The notes under the pieces are model-generated. The model was given only the letters and a program-made list of their open reading frames with translations. It was not told the origin of the DNA and did not search any database. The position numbers and the translations under genes were made by a program. Shown here one piece after another: positions 8,615 through 17,616 of a stretch of DNA of 64,000 nucleotides. Each line of letters begins with the position of its first letter. Positions within the stretch are counted from its first letter, which is position 1. Origin of the DNA: UBA12191 sp964422295 (GTDB lineage: Bacteria > Planctomycetota > UBA8108 > UBA1146); the NCBI GenBank assembly GCA_964422295.1, contig CAYRAM010000001.1, positions 1 to 64,000 on the forward strand. The letters run 5' to 3'.

Positions 8615-10137
8615 TGGTTGGAATTCCTCGTTCCTTCACGGCGAGCAGCTTGTCCCCACGCGCCACCATTGTGGTCCACAGGTGTCGATTGGCTAAATGA
8701 GGATGCGAGAGCATGCCTGGCGATGATTGCCGCGACCATTTGGATTGCATCCGGGGCCACCGCCTCTTCGCGTTTCTTTTGAAGCCAAGATTCCAGGGTG
8801 GTTGTGTCAAAGTCTCCAGACAAAAACCAGGGCTGTTGGCAGAGTTCTATTCCAAGAGGAACATTGGTGTGGATTCCCCCGATACGAAGACGGGAAAGTA
8901 GTGATGACAACCGTTGGGAAGCCACATCTCGATTCTCTGCCCATACGATCGCTTTCGCCAGCATAGGGTCATAATACGGTGTGACCTCCAGCCCTTCCCG
9001 CAATGCGCCATCGAGTCGACAAAATGGTGCGTGAGGAATTCGCAATCCAAGAATTTGTCCGGTGGATGGGATGAAATCACGATAAGGATCTTCGGCGCAA
9101 ACCCTGAACTCAAGTGACCACCCGCGCATCGGAATGTCAGGATCATGATCCAGAGTTTTTCCGGATGCGACATCCAACTGCATCCCGACGAGATCGATTC
9201 CGGTCACCATTTCAGTTACAGGATGTTCTACTTGCAGGCGAGTGTTCATCTCCAGAAAGTAGAATTCTCCTCTGGCTTCTTCGTAGAGGAACTCCATAGT
9301 CCCTGCACCGCGATAATTGAGAGCTGCGGCACCCGATACTGCTGCCTCACGAAACTTCTTTCGCAACTCATCATCGACAGCGGGTGAAGGGCTTTCTTCA
9401 ATCACCTTTTGGTGGTTACGTTGAAGTGAGCATTCTCTTTCGCCTAAAAACCAGACGGATCCTTTTCCGTCACCGACGACTTGGGCTTCGATGTGCTTTG
9501 CGTTTTGCACCAGTCTTTCGATGTAGACACGATCGTCTCCGAAGGAGGCCTTTGCCTCAGAACGAGTTCGCTCCCATGAGGATTCAAGTTCGTCATCTGA
9601 ATCGACTCTCCGGATGCCCTTTCCGCCTCCACCTCCGGCAGCTTTCAGGAGCAATGGGTAGCCGATTTCAGCGGCGGCGGCTTGGAGTTCGGATTTGTCC
9701 TCGATGGGTTTCTCAGTTCCCGGGATGACAGGGACTGCTGCAGTTTTCATTAATTCTCTCGCACGAACTTTGTCTCCCATCGATTCAATTTGTTCTGGAG
9801 TTGGACCAATAAATGTCAGTCCTGCTGTTTCAACAGCTCGTGCGAACTCTGCATTTTCTGCCAGAAAACCGTAGCCAGGATGGATGGCGTCAGCTTCGGT
9901 GTGATGGGCTGCTTCGAGCAGTTTGTCGATGCGAAGATAAGACTCGGCAGGGGCAGCGGGGCCGATCAGGAATGACTCATCCGCTGCAAAGCGGTGAGGT
10001 GCGGTGCGATCTGCTTCAGAGTGCACTGCCACCGTTTCAATCCCTCGTTCACGGCAGGCCTGAAAGACTCTGATTGCAATTTCCCCACGATTGGCAACGA
10101 GTACCTTTTTGATCGGCTTCACTTTTTTCCGACTCAC
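8611..10137 (-). CDS. accC: Biotin carboxylase subunit of acyl-CoA (propionyl-CoA) carboxylase
   Basis: ATP-grasp enzyme (508 residues) that carboxylates biotin with bicarbonate and ATP. Visible motifs: N-terminal KVLVANRGEIAIRVFQACRE, the MGDKVRARELM segment, the glycine-rich ATP loop KAAGGGGGKGIRRV, EMNTRLQVEHPVTEM with the catalytic Glu/Asn/Arg group, and the C-terminal biotin-carboxylase domain (EFRVCAEDP). It overlaps both neighbours by 4 bases (carboxyltransferase upstream, biotin carrier downstream). The neighbours point to propionyl-CoA as substrate of the complex rather than fatty-acid synthesis. Confidence 0.95.
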   Translation of the reverse strand: MSRKKVKPIKKVLVANRGEIAIRVFQACRERGIETVAVHSEADRTAPHRFAADESFLIGPAAPAESYLRIDKLLEAAHHTEADAIHPGYGFLAENAEFARAVETAGLTFIGPTPEQIESMGDKVRARELMKTAAVPVIPGTEKPIEDKSELQAAAAEIGYPLLLKAAGGGGGKGIRRVDSDDELESSWERTRSEAKASFGDDRVYIERLVQNAKHIEAQVVGDGKGSVWFLGERECSLQRNHQKVIEESPSPAVDDELRKKFREAAVSGAAALNYRGAGTMEFLYEEARGEFYFLEMNTRLQVEHPVTEMVTGIDLVGMQLDVASGKTLDHDPDIPMRGWSLEFRVCAEDPYRDFIPSTGQILGLRIPHAPFCRLDGALREGLEVTPYYDPMLAKAIVWAENRDVASQRLSSLLSRLRIGGIHTNVPLGIELCQQPWFLSGDFDTTTLESWLQKKREEAVAPDAIQMVAAIIARHALASSFSQSTPVDHNGGAWGQAARREGTRNSNQ

Positions 10138-11681
10138 AGCGGCTCATTCCCATGCTTTTTTGGAGGATTGTTATCACGCTTTCCTGCCAGCAGCCTCAAA
10201 CCCTCGATCAAACGCATACGGGTTTCAGGTTCTTCGATGACTGCGTCCACATAGCCCCGTTCAGCCGCAGTAAAAGGATTGGCAAAGAGGTCCTCGTATT
10301 CCTGGGTGCGGTCTTCAGCGACCTTTGAAGGATCGTCCGATGCTGCAATCTCCTTGCGGAAGAGAATTTCCACAGCACCTTTTGCACCCATGACGGCAAT
10401 TTCTGCAGATGGCCATGCGAAATTCAAATCCCCTCTGATGTGCTTGGAAGACATGACGTCATAAGCACCACCGTAAGCTTTCCGGGTGATTACCGTCAGT
10501 TTTGGGACTGTTGCTTCGCAATAGGCGTAGAGCAATTTTGCCCCATGGGTAATGATGCCATTCCATTCTTGATCAGTTCCTGGCATGAAACCCGGGACAT
10601 CGACAAAGGTCAGAATAGGGATATTGAAACAGTCGAGGAATCGCACGAATCGAGCTGCTTTAACACTGGCCTGTATGTCCAGGCAGCCGGCCAGAACTGA
10701 GGGTTGGTTGGCGACGATTCCAACGGTTTTGCCATCCATTCGGGCAAAGGCAGTGATGATGTTCTGAGCGTATTCAGGCTGGACTTCAAAGAGTGAGTCG
10801 CGATCGACGACGGTGCTCAGTATTTCGTGCATGTCGTAGGGCTTCTCACGGTTTTCTGGAATGATGTCACTCAAGGCAGGATCGGTTCGATCGATCGGAT
10901 CACTGTTTTCGATAACAGGAGCAGCCTCCAGATTATTCGCGGGCAGATAAGAGAGTAATTTTCGTATCTCTTCCAAGGTGTGTCGATCATCCCGGCAACG
11001 GAAGTGGGCGACTCCAGTCTTAGCTGCGTGGGTCTGGGCACCGCCCAGTTCTTCCTGGGTAACTTCCTCGTGGGTGACCGTTTTGACGACGTTGGGCCCG
11101 GTCACGAACATGTAAGATGTGCCTTCAGCCATAAAGATGAAGTCTGTCAATGCGGGGGAGTAGACTGCGCCGCCGGCGCAGGGCCCCAGTATTGCGCTGA
11201 TTTGGGGGACGACTCCTGAGGCCATCGTGTTTCGCAGAAATATGTCAGCATAACCACCGAGGCTGGCGACCCCTTCTTGAATCCTGGCACCTCCCGAGTC
11301 GTTGATTCCCACCAGTGGGGCACCTGACTTGATAGCCATTTCCATGATCTTGCATATCTTGGCGGCGTTTGTGGCGGAAAGGCTTCCACCTTCAACGGTG
11401 AAATCCTGACTGTAGAGGAACACTCTGCGGCCATTGACCTCACCCCAGCCGGTGATCACTCCATCGCCAGGTGTCTTGCGGTCCTGCATTCCAAAGTCGG
11501 TGCAACGGTGGGTTACCATTGCATCCATCTCCTGAAAGGTGCCGGGGTCGAGGAAAACCTCTATTCGTTCTCTTGCGGTCAGCTTTCCGGATTTATGTTG
11601 CTTGTCGATTCGTGCCTCACCGCCACCAATTCTGGAAGCCTCCAGTCGATTGCGGGTTTCGATCCGGTTCTTCTCCTTCAT
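10134..11681 (-). CDS. pccB: Propionyl-CoA carboxylase-type carboxyltransferase (beta subunit)
   Basis: Transfers the carboxyl group from biotin to propionyl-CoA, giving methylmalonyl-CoA. The 515-residue length is right for PCC beta, MmdA and related proteins. It has both crotonase-like halves: N-terminal GKLTARERIEVFLDPGTF and the oxyanion region GGARIQEGVASLGGYADIF; C-terminal FVDVPGFMPGTDQE and the RKAYGGAYDVMSSKHIRGD stretch. A sodium-pump decarboxylase role is less likely because an ATP-grasp biotin carboxylase is coupled to it. Start and stop overlap the adjacent genes by 1 and 4 bases. Confidence 0.95.
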   Translation of the reverse strand: MKEKNRIETRNRLEASRIGGGEARIDKQHKSGKLTARERIEVFLDPGTFQEMDAMVTHRCTDFGMQDRKTPGDGVITGWGEVNGRRVFLYSQDFTVEGGSLSATNAAKICKIMEMAIKSGAPLVGINDSGGARIQEGVASLGGYADIFLRNTMASGVVPQISAILGPCAGGAVYSPALTDFIFMAEGTSYMFVTGPNVVKTVTHEEVTQEELGGAQTHAAKTGVAHFRCRDDRHTLEEIRKLLSYLPANNLEAAPVIENSDPIDRTDPALSDIIPENREKPYDMHEILSTVVDRDSLFEVQPEYAQNIITAFARMDGKTVGIVANQPSVLAGCLDIQASVKAARFVRFLDCFNIPILTFVDVPGFMPGTDQEWNGIITHGAKLLYAYCEATVPKLTVITRKAYGGAYDVMSSKHIRGDLNFAWPSAEIAVMGAKGAVEILFRKEIAASDDPSKVAEDRTQEYEDLFANPFTAAERGYVDAVIEEPETRMRLIEGLRLLAGKRDNNPPKKHGNEPL

Positions 11682-12106
11682 CAGGAGAGCTCCTCTCGTG
11701 TGGGATATTCCACGAGTTCAATCAGAACTCCTCCAGCAGAACCAGGATGAACAAAGTTGATTTGAGTTCCGTGGCTGCCTGGCTGGGGAGTGTCATAGAT
11801 GAACTGAGTGCCGACCTCTGACAATCTAGCCATAGTTTTACAGAGATCAGCGGTACGGTATGCGATGTGATGGATCCCCTCGCCTTTACGTTCGATAAAA
11901 CGCGCAATGGGCGAATCAGGACTTGTTGGTTCGAGCAATTCTGTTTTTCCCTCGCCGGTATCCAGAAAAGCGACGATGACCTTTTGGGTAGCCACTTCTT
12001 CCCGATGACTGGCTTCTGCACCAAGGCCGTCTTGCCAAAATTTCAGGGATTCTTCGATGGATCTGACTGCGATTCCAACATGATCGATGGTGAGACCAGG
12101 AATCAT
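11681..12106 (-). CDS. mce: Methylmalonyl-CoA epimerase
   Basis: Vicinal-oxygen-chelate enzyme that interconverts (S)- and (R)-methylmalonyl-CoA, linking the carboxylase to the mutase. 141 residues from the ATG at 12106, which follows AAGGAG with a 7-nt spacer; an upstream in-frame start would overlap the mutase subunit gene. Family landmarks: IDHVGIAVRSIEES with metal ligand H9, TELLEP, GIHHIAYR (H80) and VLIELVEY (E130). It lies between the mutase and carboxyltransferase genes. Confidence 0.95.
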   Translation of the reverse strand: MIPGLTIDHVGIAVRSIEESLKFWQDGLGAEASHREEVATQKVIVAFLDTGEGKTELLEPTSPDSPIARFIERKGEGIHHIAYRTADLCKTMARLSEVGTQFIYDTPQPGSHGTQINFVHPGSAGGVLIELVEYPTREELS

Positions 12107-12110
12107 CCGG

Positions 12111-12524
12111 CTACTCCTTTTCACCGGGGCGGAGAATGGATTTCAGTTCTGAAACGATCTGCTCCAATGACGTACCCGGTGGATACAGGTGATCAAAGCC
12201 AGCGGATCGTAGAGATTCCACATCCTGTTGCGGAATGATTCCTCCTCCGAAGAGCAGGATGTCCATTGCATTTTCAGACTTGAGTTGTCGGGACACTTCA
12301 AGAAAGTGGGCTTTATGTGCGCCGGAGAGGCTCGAAAGGCCAATCGCCTCAACGTCTTCTTCGATGGCAGCGCGAACGATTTGTTCTGGTGTCGTGCGCA
12401 GTCCGGTATAGATCACTTCCATACCTGCGTCTCTGAGGGCACGGAGAACAAGTCGGATTCCCCGATCATGTCCATCAAGCCCTGGTTTTGCCAACAGGAC
12501 GCGAATCGGTCCGCTTCTAGCCAT
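12111..12524 (-). CDS. mcmA2: Methylmalonyl-CoA mutase, cobalamin-binding subunit
   Basis: The B12-binding half of a split methylmalonyl-CoA mutase. 137 residues with IRVLLAKPGLDGHDRG near the start: the DxHxxG box is D17-G22, with H19 as the lower axial cobalt ligand. SSLSGAHKAHF and LFGGGIIPQQD follow, as in this domain family. The ATG at 12524 is preferred because it overlaps the end of the large subunit by 8 bases and matches the family start. In many bacteria this domain is fused to the catalytic one; the separate form is common in archaea and some other lineages. Confidence 0.94.
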   Translation of the reverse strand: MARSGPIRVLLAKPGLDGHDRGIRLVLRALRDAGMEVIYTGLRTTPEQIVRAAIEEDVEAIGLSSLSGAHKAHFLEVSRQLKSENAMDILLFGGGIIPQQDVESLRSAGFDHLYPPGTSLEQIVSELKSILRPGEKE

Positions 12525-14139
12525 GGTTTTGAAACTCCCCAAAAACTCCCGTGAGGGTCTTGCAGATTTCACCCAGAGTGCAGCCTGCTTCCAGTGCCTC
12601 GATCATAACCGGAATCATGTTTTTGTCCTGCCCTGCTGCATCTTCAATTATTTGCAGGTGCTGATCGACGAGACTTTGATTGCGTTGATCCCGATGTTCT
12701 TTGAGTGCTTCACTTCGATGTTTCTCCACTGCAGGATCAACACTGAAGGGGGCATCGGGGATTTCGCCGTCCGCGGAAACGCCGACCGGAGTGGTTTTCC
12801 CAGAATCCTGGTCCAGCTGGGATTTGTAGGCACTGTCCTCGATAGTACGGCGGACAAATCCGTCACTGATCGCTTTTAACATTCCTCCCCGCTGATCGAT
12901 TTGGTCAATCAGGGATTGGGCATCTGCTTCGAGTGCGGATGTCAGTTCTTCCACGAAGGGCGATCCTCCCAAGGGGTCCACGCAGTCCGCAATTCCGGAT
13001 TCCTTTGCGATGATCTGCTGAGTCCGCAATGCAAGTCGGGCTGCATCTTCGCTGGGAAGCGACAACGCTTCATCCCAACTATTGGTGTGGAGGGACTGAG
13101 TCCCTCCGAGGACCGCGGCAAGGGCCTGAATAGTGACCCTGACCACGTTGTTCAACGGTTCCATCGCCTGCAGGGTGGATCCTCCCGTTTGACTGTGAAA
13201 ACGCAATTGGCAAGCACGATCGTCGGTCAGCTCGAATCGATCCCTGCATATTTTTGCCCACATCCTGCGTGCTGCCCTGAACTTGGCCACCTCCTCGAAG
13301 AGTTGATTGTGAGAGTTAAAGAAGAAGGAAAGTCTTCTGCCGACGGAGACCAGGTCCAATCCTCTCTCGCGACAGGCCTCCATGTAGGCGATTCCATCCG
13401 CCAGGGTAAAGGCGATCTCCTGGGCGGCGGTCGAGCCCGCTTCGCGGATGTGGTATCCACTGATGCTGATGGGATAAAAGGAGGGAACTTCCTGTTGGCA
13501 ATACTCAATCACATCGACGACGAGACGCAGCGATGGATCGACAGGGAACCGCTGAGTTCCCCGGGCAATGAATTCCTTGAGGATGTCGTTTTGCAGAGTG
13601 CCTCGCAACTTTGATGGATCGATTCCCCGGCGCTTTGCCAGGGCGACCAAGAGGGAAAGCAAGATCGAGGCAGTTGAATTGATGGTCATCGAGATGCTGA
13701 CTGATTCGAGTGGAATCTCTGCGAGCAATGCATCGAGATCATCAATCGTATTGATGGGGACTCCCACCCGACCTACTTCACCCCCTGCTTCGACGGCATC
13801 ACTGTCGAAGCCGATTTGTGTGGGCAAATCAAATGCGACCGACAAACCTGTTTGCCCTTTTTCAAGAAGGTATCGGAATCTGGCGTTGGTTTCTGTGGGG
13901 GAGGAATAGCCGGCGTATTGCCGCATCGTCCACAATCGACCGCGGTACATACTGGGGTGGATTCCCCGAGTAAACGGGAATTCCCCAGCACCGGAATTGG
14001 ACGGATCCAATTGGTACATCGGTTCCACAGGGAGACCGCCTGCCGTGAAAAATTCAGTTTGTCGTTCCGGATGATCCCCGGTGAAGGGGCGCCAACTTCG
14101 CTCCTTCCAATCGCCTTGAGGCGGGCTATCGGCGCTCAT
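12517..14139 (-). CDS. mcmA1: Methylmalonyl-CoA mutase, catalytic subunit
   Basis: TIM-barrel subunit that converts (R)-methylmalonyl-CoA to succinyl-CoA with adenosylcobalamin. 540 residues from the ATG at 14139, which follows GAGGAG by 7 nt. Motifs: RGRLWTMRQYAGYSS, AFDLPTQIGFDSD, ISISGYHIREAGST and FHSQTGGSTLQA. Tyr75 (in RQY) and Arg193 (in ARGT) match the residues known to specify methylmalonyl-CoA; isobutyryl-CoA mutases have Phe and Gln there. The C-terminal B12 domain is absent and is supplied by the next gene. No MeaB/ArgK chaperone gene is present in the window. Confidence 0.95.
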   Translation of the reverse strand: MSADSPPQGDWKERSWRPFTGDHPERQTEFFTAGGLPVEPMYQLDPSNSGAGEFPFTRGIHPSMYRGRLWTMRQYAGYSSPTETNARFRYLLEKGQTGLSVAFDLPTQIGFDSDAVEAGGEVGRVGVPINTIDDLDALLAEIPLESVSISMTINSTASILLSLLVALAKRRGIDPSKLRGTLQNDILKEFIARGTQRFPVDPSLRLVVDVIEYCQQEVPSFYPISISGYHIREAGSTAAQEIAFTLADGIAYMEACRERGLDLVSVGRRLSFFFNSHNQLFEEVAKFRAARRMWAKICRDRFELTDDRACQLRFHSQTGGSTLQAMEPLNNVVRVTIQALAAVLGGTQSLHTNSWDEALSLPSEDAARLALRTQQIIAKESGIADCVDPLGGSPFVEELTSALEADAQSLIDQIDQRGGMLKAISDGFVRRTIEDSAYKSQLDQDSGKTTPVGVSADGEIPDAPFSVDPAVEKHRSEALKEHRDQRNQSLVDQHLQIIEDAAGQDKNMIPVMIEALEAGCTLGEICKTLTGVFGEFQNHG

Positions 14140-14143
14140 CTCA

Positions 14144-14926
14144 TCACTCCTCTGCAGTTCCGGTTTCGGCATTCCTCAAATGTTGTATCTCACCGGATCT
14201 CAGCTCAACTCTTCGGGATGACAGGGAAGATTCCAACTCGACCACCAACGCACCATCTGCTGTCAAAGAGATCGCTTCTCCGAAGCAATCGACACCCTCC
14301 AAGTCGACCCAGGTAATTCTGCGTCCGAGGGTGTCTAAAATCGCTGCCACGCTCAGTTGATTGCGTTCTCGACCGCCCGGGGTTTGATCCTCCAAAATGG
14401 CTCTTTTGAACTCCTTCAGGATACTTTGCAGCGCTACTTCTGGGGAGGGGCTGTGGCCGAATTCCGTGAGGATCGTCGTCGAATCCACAGGGATTCCCGG
14501 GTACTTTTCGAGCTCATGGGCGGGAAACTGCAGGTTGAGACCCACTCCCATCAACACCTCTACGGAATCGGGAGTGGTGACGACTTCAGAGAGAATCCCG
14601 CCCCACTTTTTGCCGCTGATCAGCAGATCATTGGGCCATTTCAGGGAAATCTGAGGCCAACGGGGCAGGTGATGATTCAATCCCCGCTGAACCGAGAGCC
14701 CCAAAAGCAAATTGAGAAAAGGGTCGGGATCATCCTTGAGTGGCATGGTCAATGTGCACCATAGTCCTCCTTGAGGACTTTCCCATGAGTTTCCTCTGCG
14801 TCCCCTGCCACAACTTTGACGTTCGGCGATCACCACCCGATGTTTTTCGGGATCTTGTTCGACCAGGCGCCTTGCTTCCAATTGCGTACTGGGAGTTTCT
14901 GGGAAGTGGACCCATTGCCAATCCAT
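14144..14926 (-). CDS. birA: Biotin--[acyl-CoA carboxylase] ligase
   Basis: Attaches biotin to the carrier-protein lysine via biotinyl-AMP. 260 residues from the ATG at 14926, nine bases after AGGAGG. The biotin/ATP loop GRGRRG is at 40-45 followed by WESPQGGLW; SLKWPNDLLISGKKWGGIL is the second catalytic block, and a small C-terminal SH3-like domain ends the protein. No N-terminal helix-turn-helix is present, so it is the enzyme-only form, not a biotin repressor. It heads the operon that contains its likely substrate, the biotin carrier at 8084-8614, with 4 bases to the mutase gene. Confidence 0.95.
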   Translation of the reverse strand: MDWQWVHFPETPSTQLEARRLVEQDPEKHRVVIAERQSCGRGRRGNSWESPQGGLWCTLTMPLKDDPDPFLNLLLGLSVQRGLNHHLPRWPQISLKWPNDLLISGKKWGGILSEVVTTPDSVEVLMGVGLNLQFPAHELEKYPGIPVDSTTILTEFGHSPSPEVALQSILKEFKRAILEDQTPGGRERNQLSVAAILDTLGRRITWVDLEGVDCFGEAISLTADGALVVELESSLSSRRVELRSGEIQHLRNAETGTAEE

Positions 14927-14994
14927 GTCAATTTCCTCCTGAGAGCATTTTAGCGCACGTTTCATGGGATGGGAGTCCGTGATAGTCTAAGGCC

Positions 14995-15270
14995 ATGTCC
15001 CCCGAGAAAAAGAAACTGAAGCCAAAAGACTTGATGGAGCAGACGGGAATTTCCCGGCAACTGCTTCAATCGCTCGTCACCATGAGATTACTGGAACCCG
15101 CTGAGGTGACAGATTCGGGACGTTATTTGTATGACGATCGAAGCGTGACAGTGGTCAAAGCATATCTGAGGTGGCGAGATCTCGGTTATCCGAGGGCCGA
15201 GATTCGGCGAATGTTCCAACATCGATTTCGCAGCAGAAGCAAAGGGGATGACGCAGGGGGCGAACGATAA
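14995..15270 (+). CDS. MerR-like helix-turn-helix protein
   Basis: Small 91-residue basic protein. KPKDLMEQTGISRQLLQSLVTMRLLEPAEV reads as the winged helix-turn-helix of MerR-type regulators (pattern: sensor helix, recognition helix, wing, GRYLYDDRSV), followed by one helix with a typical LRWRDLGYPRAEIRRMF ending. It lacks the long dimerisation helix and effector domain of full MerR proteins. Divergent from birA with about 70 bp between, and its stop overlaps the thioesterase start (TAATG). Targets are unknown; self-regulation of the divergent promoters is a guess. Confidence 0.75.
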   Translation: MSPEKKKLKPKDLMEQTGISRQLLQSLVTMRLLEPAEVTDSGRYLYDDRSVTVVKAYLRWRDLGYPRAEIRRMFQHRFRSRSKGDDAGGER

Positions 15271-15710
15271 TGGAGACAGATCGATGCAGGTCAGCAGGAA
15301 GGGTGCAACTTCGTCCTCGATATGAAGAGACCGACCAGGGGGGAATTATTCATCATTCCCGCTATATCGTCTGGTTTGAAACAGCCAGAACAGAGTTGCT
15401 ACGCGATCAGGGATTGCCCTATCGAACCTTGGAAGAACGGGGAATAAGGCTTCTTGTCTCTGAAGTTCGAACCCGCTATCGAAAGCCTGCTTTCTATGAC
15501 GATTTGATCACCATCGAGACCTCCGTGAAGAGCTGTGAAGGGGCACGAATCCACTTGGAGTACAGCGTTCTGGGGCCTGATGGGGAGGTCTTGTGCTTGG
15601 GTGAAACAGTGTTGGCTTGTGTCGATGTTGAAAGTGGACGTCCAACCCGATTGCCCCATGAACTGGTCCAATTGGCCGCGAAAGATCATCAGTTGGAGGA
15701 GAAGGAATGA
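15270..15710 (+). CDS. YbgC/FadM-type acyl-CoA thioesterase
   Basis: Hot-dog fold thioesterase of 146 residues in the 4-hydroxybenzoyl-CoA thioesterase superfamily. The hallmark RYEETDQGGIIHHSRYIVWFE (about 17-37) carries the catalytic aspartate in TDxxG and the family-typical HHSRY, followed by ARTELLRDQG. It hydrolyses an acyl-CoA of unknown chain length. The gene is tightly packed: TAATG with the MerR-like gene upstream and ATGA with the FHA gene downstream. No tol-pal genes are nearby, unlike ybgC of Escherichia coli. Confidence 0.9.
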   Translation: METDRCRSAGRVQLRPRYEETDQGGIIHHSRYIVWFETARTELLRDQGLPYRTLEERGIRLLVSEVRTRYRKPAFYDDLITIETSVKSCEGARIHLEYSVLGPDGEVLCLGETVLACVDVESGRPTRLPHELVQLAAKDHQLEEKE

Positions 15711-16330
15711 GGCTTGCGATCTCGACTCCGGAGTTGTTTCAGTGGGTAGATCTCGCTGAAGGTACGCTTGTATTGGGGCGATCAGGATCTTGCTCTGTCA
15801 CTTTGTCGGATCCTATCCTGAGTCGACAACATTGTGCAATCACGAGAGAAGGAACCAGGGTGACGTGTTCCGATCTCGGGAGTTCCAATGGGACATATCT
15901 AGATGGATCCGTCATCGAGAGAGCAGATTTGGTACACGGTTCAGTGATCGAAATCGGGGATTCCGCTTTAGTGTTGGTGGTGCCGACAGAGAAGATTTCC
16001 AAGGACCAATTTGAATGTGGTCCTTTTCGAAGTCCAGATCGAATCACAGCACTCCTGGATGACATGCAAAAGCAATTTGATGATCCCAACCGAGGGGAGA
16101 CTGCCCCAATTGGTTTTGTTGCGGGAAACCGTGAACTGGCCGATGATTTCATCGTCGATCACGTGATCACGGAATTACTGAAGATATTGACCCATCAGGA
16201 TCCTGGTTTTCGAGCCCTGTTGACCAGAGCTATAGACAGGGCGATCGGAGACAAAATTCTTGAGACTTGCGAAAATCCTACTGAATTGCGAACCAAGATT
16301 CGTGAAATTCTCGAGAAGGAACGTCCATGA
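15707..16330 (+). CDS. FHA domain protein
   Basis: 207-residue soluble protein. An FHA phosphothreonine-binding domain occupies about residues 10-85: LVLGRSGSCSVTLSDP, then LSRQHCAITREG, LGSSNGTYLDG and VIEIGDSALVLV, so the key Gly-Arg, Ser-Arg-x-His and Ser-Ser-Asn-Gly residues are all present. The remaining 120 residues are helical and unrecognised. Such FHA proteins often read Ser/Thr-kinase signals, but no kinase is encoded in the window. It is translationally coupled (ATGA) to the thioesterase upstream and the HEAT/VWA gene downstream. Confidence 0.88.
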   Translation: MRLAISTPELFQWVDLAEGTLVLGRSGSCSVTLSDPILSRQHCAITREGTRVTCSDLGSSNGTYLDGSVIERADLVHGSVIEIGDSALVLVVPTEKISKDQFECGPFRSPDRITALLDDMQKQFDDPNRGETAPIGFVAGNRELADDFIVDHVITELLKILTHQDPGFRALLTRAIDRAIGDKILETCENPTELRTKIREILEKERP

Positions 16331-17544
16331 CTGCCCTGCTGACGATCATTGCAGCACTTCAACTTTCCCTGGCGAACCCCCTCAATGACGAAGTCAAGGC
16401 GGGAGCAGCTTTTGCGGCTGCACTGAAGTCAAAAAACGAATCAGCCATCTGCGACGCCATGGAGCAACTTGCCCAGTATGACGGCGAACTCGCAGCGGGT
16501 TTGCTGATAGAGAAAGGAATGTCTCACACTTCGTTGATGGTTCACGAGGAAGCGTTGAGGTTGGCACGCCAACTGAAGAGTGGCGATGCTTTGGACAGAG
16601 TCGTTCAAATTCTCCGAAGAGCGCGAAGAATTGAATTCCGAATGGATGCGATGAGAGTCATCAAGTCGTGGCCCCACAATGATTCACGACCCGAACTGAT
16701 TCTCCGGTTGGAAGACAAATCCCACTTGGTGGTCTCATTGGCGATTCGACATCTTCGAGATCATCCGCACCCTGATACGATTACGGCACTGATTGCCGCG
16801 CTGCAAAAAACCAACGGACGGCAAGCAGAGGACATCGTAGAGATCTTGGAGGACCTTACGGGGGAAAGTTATCCAGCAGAAACTGCGGGTTGGAAAATTT
16901 GGTGGGAACAGAATCGTGACACGTGGTCTCCTGCGATCGTTGGAAAAGAGCACTCCGACGAGGAGAAGCGGGATGTCTCTACCGCAGTGAGGGATGGACT
17001 TTACGGGGAAATCGCCAGCGAAAGAGTGGTTTTCCTCTTGGATGTTTCTGGAAGCATGCTTGCCAGCACCCAGGTTGACGACACTCGTATAGCCATTGCA
17101 AAAAAACAACTCAAAAGGGTGTTGGAAGGTGGACTCACCACAACGAGCAAATTTACGATCGTCGCATTCTCAGATGAGTTGAAGGTTTTGGCCCCTCGAC
17201 TGATTAAAGCCAAGGGGGCAAATCTTCGGAAGGCCATCGATTTTGTCGACAAATTGGAGGCAGGGGGGGAGACCAATAGTCACGGAGCATTGGAGAAGGC
17301 ATTTGCGGATCGAGAGGTAGACACGATTTATTTGCTCTCCGATGGCTCACCGACAGCGGGAAAAGAGACCTCCCTCAAGCTGATCGCCGATGCCGTCTCC
17401 CAATGGAACCGGTACAGGGGAGTCAGAATCCACTGTATTGGATTCTTTGCGGGTATCGCTCCCAATCAGGATGAGGCTCGGGCAAGCGAATTTTTGCGCA
17501 TCCTGGCTAAATACAATTTTGGGCGTTATATCGAAATTCGTTGA
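16327..17544 (+). CDS. HEAT-repeat and von Willebrand factor A domain protein
   Basis: 405 residues. The first 17 or so look like a signal peptide (TALLTIIAALQLSLA). Helical HEAT-like repeats cover about 20-200 (HEEALRLARQLKSGDAL, DDSHLVVSLAIRHL type), then a VWA domain from about 230 with an intact metal site: DVSGSM at 239-244, a conserved Thr region (GGETNSHGAL) and LLSDGSPTAG. VWA domains bind partner proteins through Mg2+. This domain pairing is frequent in planctomycetes. It overlaps the FHA gene (ATGA) and probably works with it; the process is unknown. Confidence 0.85.
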   Translation: MTALLTIIAALQLSLANPLNDEVKAGAAFAAALKSKNESAICDAMEQLAQYDGELAAGLLIEKGMSHTSLMVHEEALRLARQLKSGDALDRVVQILRRARRIEFRMDAMRVIKSWPHNDSRPELILRLEDKSHLVVSLAIRHLRDHPHPDTITALIAALQKTNGRQAEDIVEILEDLTGESYPAETAGWKIWWEQNRDTWSPAIVGKEHSDEEKRDVSTAVRDGLYGEIASERVVFLLDVSGSMLASTQVDDTRIAIAKKQLKRVLEGGLTTTSKFTIVAFSDELKVLAPRLIKAKGANLRKAIDFVDKLEAGGETNSHGALEKAFADREVDTIYLLSDGSPTAGKETSLKLIADAVSQWNRYRGVRIHCIGFFAGIAPNQDEARASEFLRILAKYNFGRYIEIR

Positions 17545-17616
17545 TCGGGTGCCTGACTTGACCTCTTTGCCGACTCCGGTTTTCATCAGGTGACTTCCAT
17601 TACAAGGAGATAGCGA

